A DNA stretch of 64,000 nt from positions 79,536-143,535 of the forward strand of contig JAEUKB010000002.1 of assembly GCA_016794365.1 (NCBI GenBank), given 5' to 3'. The stretch comes from Myxococcales bacterium (GTDB lineage: Bacteria; Myxococcota_A; Polyangia; Palsa-1104; JAEUJZ01). Positions 59,278 to 64,000 of this stretch are shown here, one piece after another. Both the position numbers and the translations under genes were made by a program. Positions within the stretch are counted from its first letter, which is position 1; every line of letters begins with the position of its first letter. Below the pieces are notes generated by a model. It did no database searches, was not told the origin of the DNA, and saw nothing but the letters and a program-made list of their open reading frames with translations.

Positions 59278-59652
59278 TGCCCACGACCTTGTTCACAGAT
59301 TCCTTAAGTAAGGTCTAGGATCTGGCGAAACTGTTACAAAAAAATTTCGCACGTCGCACACAGCCCAGCGCACATCACCTGCACCGCGCGTAGATCCTTT
59401 GGGTATGGGCTTCAATGCAAGTTCTTTGCATCCAAGTCGGTACCCTCAACGTGCGGATGAAGCGACAAAAGGAATCCCGGATTCCCATGCAATTCGAGTC
59501 GCTGATGGACCAGATGCGATGTACGATCAAGGATACCCCGCAGCGCATGCAGACCACGCCGGACTCCTCCGCGCGATCCATGCGATGGATGCTGCATGCA
59601 GTCTGTTGTGTAGAGCCCTGCGGCTCTGTCCTTTCACAGAAGGGAACCCGCG
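59278..59652. other. Intergenic region with several hairpins
   Basis: No convincing gene in 375 bases. Palindromes cluster in the part before the next gene: GGAATC-CCG-GATTCC (59471), ATCCAT-GCG-ATGGAT (59576), CTGCATGCAG (59592) and AGAGCC-CTGC-GGCTCT (59612), the last about 25 bases before the start codon. This may be a structured leader. An opposite-strand frame crosses it but runs into the next gene and lacks a ribosome site. Confidence 0.35.
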
Positions 59653-60102
59653 ATGAGCATTTCCTTGATCGGTCCGAGCGGTACGTATGAGTTTCCATGG
59701 ATTCGCTACGCACTGCTGCGAGACAACATCCTTCATCACCTGGAACACGGAGTCTGTACATCCGCGTTCACAGAGATTTACAAGATTGGCATCAGCCTCG
59801 GTGGAAGTCCCGCACTGCTGTCCGCAAAGACGCTGCGTCAGGAAGTGATTCGTGCCCAAGCGCTGTGTCAGCTTCCCATCGATCAGCTCGCGATCAGTGC
59901 GCGTACGCTGGCGGTGCTGCGCTTTGAGTCTCCTCTGCCTGAAGGTCCGCCAACGCGCGTGGTCGGAGTCGCGCTGAACCTACCGTGGCTTTCCGAAAGT
60001 GCGCAGCAGCTGGCCGATGTATTTGGGGATCTGGTCACTGCGCTGTTGCAAATGACCGACGGTGCGAGCGATTCCGATCACGTCGAAGTGATCGAAACAT
60101 AG
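59653..60102 (+). CDS. Uncharacterised cytosolic protein (149 aa)
   Basis: AAGGGAA lies about eight bases before the ATG. The protein begins MSISLIGPSGTYEFPWIRYA, has helical segments (AFTEIYKIGISLGGSPALLS; QEVIRAQALCQLPIDQLAIS), a mid-strand pair (RVVGVALNLPWLSES) and an acidic tail. No signal peptide, membrane helix or known motif. It follows the hairpin-rich leader and converges on a lipoprotein gene. No family recognised. Confidence 0.65.
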   Translation: MSISLIGPSGTYEFPWIRYALLRDNILHHLEHGVCTSAFTEIYKIGISLGGSPALLSAKTLRQEVIRAQALCQLPIDQLAISARTLAVLRFESPLPEGPPTRVVGVALNLPWLSESAQQLADVFGDLVTALLQMTDGASDSDHVEVIET

Positions 60103-60138
60103 CGACTCTGTAACCCAGACAGAGTGCCGATTCCCTTT

Positions 60139-61140
60139 CTAAAACTTGATGACCGCACCGTAGTCTGTTTGGGTGTAGCTTCCGTCTCCAGCTACCGAAG
60201 AAAACTGTCGCTGCCACAGCATCAGACAGTTCCCAGCCAAGTGCGCAGAGTAAGATCCAGCCGGACCTGTGCTGGGACAGGTGTTGGTCACGACTCCGCT
60301 GCTGGCACTGAGCGTTCCACAGCTACTTCCGCCCAGCCGCAGCTCGATCGACGTTCCGCCCGTCACTTGTAGCGTGGCTGGCAGCGTGGCTTCAGTTGTG
60401 GGGGCTCCGAACGAACCACAGCCGCTCACCGCGTTACAAGCGCGCGAGCGACGACTGATCGTCACCGTTCCCAGCGCAGCACTTGATGCCGGAGGCACAA
60501 AGCGCGCCTGCGCCTGCGTCATCGTCATCGGCGTATCCATGCACGCATTGAGATCAAACGGATTGGTAGTTCCTGACGACGGAAGCGCTGGATAAAGTCC
60601 CGCTTTGTTGAGCACCGTCACCGAGTTCGAGAGCTGACCATCTGGATTTCTGAGCTGCATCGCAAAGCCGCTCCACACCGATGCATCGTTGGAAGTCGTG
60701 ATGCACACAAGCCGAGGCGACAGATAGTTCCACGTATCTCGGTTCAGATTGTTCGCCATCGCATACGGGCCGTACGGCATAAACCCGTTGCTCGTCCAGA
60801 ACTTGTTTCCTGATTGGAAGTAGCGACCAGCGACGAAGACTCCGGTGGTTCCTACGCAGTTGTTGCCAAAGTAGGACTCTGTAATCTGCGGTGCCGGACA
60901 GTTGCCAAGCTGCTTCCAGTCCGTAAAGCAGTCCGCATCGGAAGGAATCGCTGGCTTCAGATCAGGAGCCGCTGCCAGATCCTGACTTTCACCCAGATCT
61001 GTTCCGCTTCCCGATCCAGATAGATCGCTGGAATCGCTGACAGACAGATCAGAGACAGAGTCCGTTCCCGACGTAGAACCGCCAGAGGAACACGCGAACA
61101 TACAGGTCAGTAGACACACAGACACGCTTTGAATTTTCAT
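60139..61140 (-). CDS. Cys-rich lipoprotein (333 aa)
   Basis: The ATG at 61140 begins MKIQSVSVCLLTCMFAC, with a lipobox ending at Cys17; an open frame extends 12 codons further. A Ser/Asp/Gly-rich linker follows (SDLSVSDSSDLSGSGSGTD), then a globular part with about ten Cys and features such as YFGNNCVGTTGVFVAGRYFQ and ACNAVSGCGSFGAP. It ends in a beta-rich domain with many aromatic residues. Likely anchored at the outer membrane or surface; function unknown. It converges with the 149-aa gene. Confidence 0.75.
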   Translation of the reverse strand: MKIQSVSVCLLTCMFACSSGGSTSGTDSVSDLSVSDSSDLSGSGSGTDLGESQDLAAAPDLKPAIPSDADCFTDWKQLGNCPAPQITESYFGNNCVGTTGVFVAGRYFQSGNKFWTSNGFMPYGPYAMANNLNRDTWNYLSPRLVCITTSNDASVWSGFAMQLRNPDGQLSNSVTVLNKAGLYPALPSSGTTNPFDLNACMDTPMTMTQAQARFVPPASSAALGTVTISRRSRACNAVSGCGSFGAPTTEATLPATLQVTGGTSIELRLGGSSCGTLSASSGVVTNTCPSTGPAGSYSAHLAGNCLMLWQRQFSSVAGDGSYTQTDYGAVIKF

Positions 61141-61199
61141 GGAAACAGATGGTAACACCAGGCTCTGTCTGGACAAACAGCGTCGCGAAGTAACCCAGC

Positions 61200-61316
61200 G
61201 AAAGGAATCGCAAAAGAGTCATGAAAGACGCTCAAAAGAGTCCCAACAGGAATCGTGAAAGATGCTCAAAAGGAATCGTGAACGGATTCTGAAAGGAATC
61301 GCGAACGGATTCCCAA
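61200..61316. repeat. Short AAAGGAATCG-type imperfect repeats
   Basis: A 23-bp unit, AAAGGAATCGTGAACGGATT and a near-identical copy, starts at 61269 and 61292; degenerate versions precede them. They lie in the gap between the PP2C gene's end and the lipoprotein gene's start. No gene was seen here. Confidence 0.6.
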
Positions 61317-61368
61317 AAGAGCGTGTCTGTCTGAATGTGGGATCTATGCAGCGAGTGTGCGCGTGTGT

Positions 61369-62160
61369 TTAGAGACGCTCGATGCGGCACAAGATCGCGG
61401 TGATGTTGTCGGTTCCGCCCGCGTCGTTGGCTGCGCGAATCAGTCGATCGCAGGCGTTGTCTAGATCGCTCTCGCTGCGCAAGATGTCGGTGATCTGCGG
61501 ATCGGTCACCATGCCCGAAAGACCGTCGGAACAGAGCAGATAGACATCATCGATCTGAGGCAGATCGACCGTCGTATCAACCTGGACCGCTTCCTTCATA
61601 CCGAGCGCGCGGACGATCACGTTTTTTTGCGTAAAACGCGCTCCGTCTTCGCCTGACAAGCGCTTCATCCGCATGTAGTCGTTGAGGAGCGAGTGATCTT
61701 CCGTCATCTGAATCAGCTGGTTGCGCCGTAGCCGATAACAGCGACTGTCTCCGACGTGCGCAATGATCACGCGATCATCACTGAAGAGAGCCGCGACGAT
61801 GGTGGTTCCCATCCCGTGCTTCTCTTCTTCTCGCTGCGCCGTTTCGTAGATGCGCTGGTTCGCGTGCTTGATCGCGATCACCAACCGATTGATGTCGTAG
61901 CGAGTGCCGGTATCCAGCTTAAATGGCCACGTCACAACCGGCTGTTCCAGCGTAGCGTGAAGGTATTCTCCGACGCTGGACACTGCCATTCCTGACGCGA
62001 CTTCTCCACTGGCGTGACCGCCCATGCCATCGGCGACGATGGCAACGCGCTCAAAATCGGGAATGAGGAAGCTGTCCTCGTTGAGCTTACGCTTCATTCC
62101 GATGTTGGTCTCGCCAGAGAAGCGGACCCGCATATTCCGCATGGGAAACGATGAGGACAT
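61369..62160 (-). CDS. PP2C-family Ser/Thr protein phosphatase
   Basis: A 263-residue PPM/PP2C phosphatase, the usual antagonist of Hanks kinases in bacteria (Stp/PrpC type). Metal-binding motifs are all present: NEDSFLIPDFERVAIVADGM with GGHASGE, HVGDSRCYRLR, VYLLCSDGLSG and GGTDNITAILCR. No membrane helix, so it is cytosolic. It is a stand-alone leftward gene near a kinase gene at the window end and the kinase/CHAT island, so it is a candidate to reset their signalling. Confidence 0.95.
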   Translation of the reverse strand: MSSSFPMRNMRVRFSGETNIGMKRKLNEDSFLIPDFERVAIVADGMGGHASGEVASGMAVSSVGEYLHATLEQPVVTWPFKLDTGTRYDINRLVIAIKHANQRIYETAQREEEKHGMGTTIVAALFSDDRVIIAHVGDSRCYRLRRNQLIQMTEDHSLLNDYMRMKRLSGEDGARFTQKNVIVRALGMKEAVQVDTTVDLPQIDDVYLLCSDGLSGMVTDPQITDILRSESDLDNACDRLIRAANDAGGTDNITAILCRIERL

Positions 62161-62341
62161 GCCAGCTCAGCATATCACGGTCAGCCTTTTCAAAAACACC
62201 ATCGCTTTTGCATGCGCGAGATCGATCGGACAAAGCGGCCTGACAGAGCAGCCCATTTCCGTCGGACAGACCGAAACATAGCGCGCACAGATGTGGTTTT
62301 CGCACATGTCGGGATTCCTCGGCACGCAAAAGCCAGATCGG

Positions 62342-63415
62342 ATGACTCATGCTACCGTGCAAGGCATGTTTGATGGTCTTCGCTATCCGCTGCCTACCGA
62401 CGAGAACCAGTTCTTGCTGTGTGTAAGCTGCGGAGGAAAAAACCGCGTTCCGCTGCATCGCGCCCTGCACCAGCCCGACAAAGCGCGCTGCGGTCGCTGT
62501 CAGTCCCCGCTTTTGCTCACGCCGGATGCTCCGCTCAGCGTGGCTGCGAATCAGTATCGACATCCGCTCGATCAGAAAGCGACCGAAGCACTGGAAGCGA
62601 TCCCCGGCGTCAGCGCGATGCTGCGCAAGGTCGTCGAAGTCACCAGCGAGCGCTACGATCGCTTGTTCAATCAATCGAGCTACGTGCGTGTGTCCGATCG
62701 CCAGTTTCCGCACCTGTATCGGCTGTTCCAAAAGGCGGCGCTGCGACTGTCCCTGCGCGAGCTGCCCGAGCTGTACGTCTACGGCAGCGGCGAAGTAAAT
62801 GCCTACACCAGCGGCGTCGAAAAGCACTATGTGGCGCTGTCTAGCTCGCTGTGTGACTCGCTCAAAGAACCGGAGCTGCTTGCGGTGATGGCGCACGAGC
62901 TAAGCCACATCTTGTCGCAGCACGTCTTATATAAAACGGCGGCGCGGCTGTTTACGTTCGCGGCGGGAGAGCTGGCCAAAGCCACGCTCGGCGTCGGACA
63001 GCTTCTGCTGATTCCGCTTCAGCTTGCGCTGCTCAAGTGGGATCGCTGCTCAGAGCTGACGGCGGATCGCGGCATGCTGCTGGCGACTTCGGATCCCGCG
63101 CTGAGCCTGACGGTGCTGGCCAAGCTGGCCTGTGGCAGTCGGCGCCTGTCCGAGCAGCTCTCGCTCGATGACTTTATGCAGCAAGCGCTGCTCGCCCGCC
63201 AAGCGCCCGAAGAAAACGTGCTCGATAAGATCTACAGCTTGATGCAGACCGCGTCGCGTACACATCCATTTCCACTGTGGCGCGCTGCCGAGCTGTGGCA
63301 CTTCTGCTGCCGAGGCGACTACCTGTCGCTGATTCGTCATCGTGGCGATCTTGGCGACGGAACTTCCGACGAGCCGGGCGACATTGCCGACGCCGAAACC
63401 AGCGAGCCAAGCTAA
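62342..63415 (+). CDS. M48-family zinc metallopeptidase with N-terminal zinc ribbon
   Basis: A protein of about 357 residues. The N-terminus has a CVSCGG ... CGRCQSP ribbon-like Cys pair set; the peptidase core has ELPELYVYGSGEVNAYTSGV and the HExxH motif in MAHELSHILSQHVLY near residue 200, then hydrophobic helices (LAKATLGVGQLLLIPLQLAL) and the third-ligand region RCSELTADRGMLLA. This is the M48 (HtpX/Oma1-like) pattern. The start is uncertain among ATGs at 62306, 62342 and 62366; none has a strong ribosome site. The zinc-ribbon fusion is a variant seen in several bacterial phyla. Likely a membrane-associated housekeeping or stress protease. Confidence 0.85.
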   Translation: MTHATVQGMFDGLRYPLPTDENQFLLCVSCGGKNRVPLHRALHQPDKARCGRCQSPLLLTPDAPLSVAANQYRHPLDQKATEALEAIPGVSAMLRKVVEVTSERYDRLFNQSSYVRVSDRQFPHLYRLFQKAALRLSLRELPELYVYGSGEVNAYTSGVEKHYVALSSSLCDSLKEPELLAVMAHELSHILSQHVLYKTAARLFTFAAGELAKATLGVGQLLLIPLQLALLKWDRCSELTADRGMLLATSDPALSLTVLAKLACGSRRLSEQLSLDDFMQQALLARQAPEENVLDKIYSLMQTASRTHPFPLWRAAELWHFCCRGDYLSLIRHRGDLGDGTSDEPGDIADAETSEPS

Positions 63416-63551
63416 GAGCGCCAGAACTCACGCAGCATTTGCGGTCCGCATCTGGTCGAATTTGCAATGAATCTTACAGACTTTACGTAAAACCCACGTA
63501 GAGCGGCTGCCGGTTTCGCGCTAAGATCTCCTAGCCGCAGAAGCAACCACC

Positions 63552-64000
63552 ATGAGCGCGCAGACAGGCCCAGCAGTCGATCCGAGTCCTTTCATCGGCC
63601 AGAGCATTGGCAAATACCGGATCGTGAAGCTGCTCGGTCAGGGCGGCATGGGCGCAGTCTTCGAGGCGCAGCACGAGACGATCAACCAGCGCGTGGCGAT
63701 CAAAGTGCTGCACAAGAAGCTGACTTCCGACGAAAACTCGGTCCAGCGCTTCATGCACGAGGCTCGCACCACCAGCTTGGTTCATCATCCCGGGCTCGTG
63801 AAGGTGCATGACTTCGGTCAGCTTCCCGACGGCGCAGCCTACATGATGATGGAGTATCTCGACGGAGAGTCGCTCAAGTCTCGACTCTCTGCACGCGGCA
63901 AGCTCGACAGCCGCGACGCGCTCCGCATCGTCCGACAGCTCGCCGCCGCACTCGCCGTCGCCCACGAAAAAGGAGTGATCCACCGCGATCTTAAGCCCGA
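63552..64000 (+). CDS. Hanks-type Ser/Thr protein kinase, cut by window end
   Basis: The first 149 codons are present. The protein begins MSAQTGPAVDPSPFIGQSIG, then the kinase domain with GQGGMGAVFEAQH, VAIKVLHKK, the hinge MMMEYLDGESLKSRL and the catalytic loop HRDLKP at the very edge. All motifs up to that point are standard, so an active kinase is expected; any C-terminal sensor or membrane helix lies outside the window. Confidence 0.95.
   Translation, partial: MSAQTGPAVDPSPFIGQSIGKYRIVKLLGQGGMGAVFEAQHETINQRVAIKVLHKKLTSDENSVQRFMHEARTTSLVHHPGLVKVHDFGQLPDGAAYMMMEYLDGESLKSRLSARGKLDSRDALRIVRQLAAALAVAHEKGVIHRDLKP

Noticed and set aside
59375..59761. 128-codon leftward frame over the hairpin region
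   Set aside because: Starts inside the well-supported 149-aa gene and has no ribosome site; Arg/Ser/Cys-rich without a domain.

Overview
The window looks like chromosomal DNA of a GC-rich, Gram-negative, myxobacterium-like organism (Myxococcota or close relatives). This is inferred from gene content: at least four Hanks-type Ser/Thr kinase or kinase-like genes, a PP2C phosphatase, an FHA-domain sigma54 activator, a zinc-ribbon/GYF/TonB-like protein resembling the gliding-motility protein GltJ/AgmX, a glycine-rich lipoprotein, many outer-membrane lipoproteins, and several Ala/Pro/Lys-rich low-complexity proteins. No phage, plasmid, transposase, CRISPR or rRNA genes were seen.

Layout. 0-7 kb: the start of a lipoprotein gene, a TPR lipoprotein, and an S46 dipeptidyl-peptidase gene split by a 1.8-kb insert that carries a glycine-rich lipoprotein and is bounded by an 11-bp direct repeat. 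7-17 kb: a lipoprotein and TonB-dependent receptor pair behind a three-site operator-like array, a low-complexity protein, rsmD, an aldehyde dehydrogenase-family gene and an FG-GAP lipoprotein. 17-26 kb: housekeeping (purA, GltJ-like, tRNA-Lys, dnaG-rpoD) with small membrane-protein genes. 25.6-35 kb: DUF92, a three-gene coupled operon (84-aa protein, SirB1-like, lipoprotein), an exbB-exbD-tonB-SDR operon, an AtoE-type transporter, and a 21-bp minisatellite. 35-50 kb: an FAD oxidase/Fe-S protein pair, a degenerate kinase with coiled coil, an AAA-type ATPase with winged helix, an RseP/rhomboid-like/DUF1295 operon, and a 5'-nucleotidase-like lipoprotein.

50.7-58.9 kb is the most unusual part. 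A minus-strand gene run encodes a membrane protein, a kinase fused to a formylglycine-generating-enzyme-like domain, several small proteins, a membrane protein, a CHAT protease with a C-terminal effector-associated-type helical domain, and a second kinase. It starts at a near-consensus sigma54 promoter and is divergent from an FHA-sigma54 activator. I read it as a phosphorylation-controlled effector island, possibly a conflict or cell-death signalling system. This is inference from domains and layout only.

59-64 kb: a small secreted Lys/Glu-rich peptide with a Cys-Gly tail, an uncharacterised cytosolic protein with a hairpin-rich leader, a lipoprotein, a PP2C phosphatase, an M48-type metallopeptidase and the start of another Ser/Thr kinase cut by the window end.
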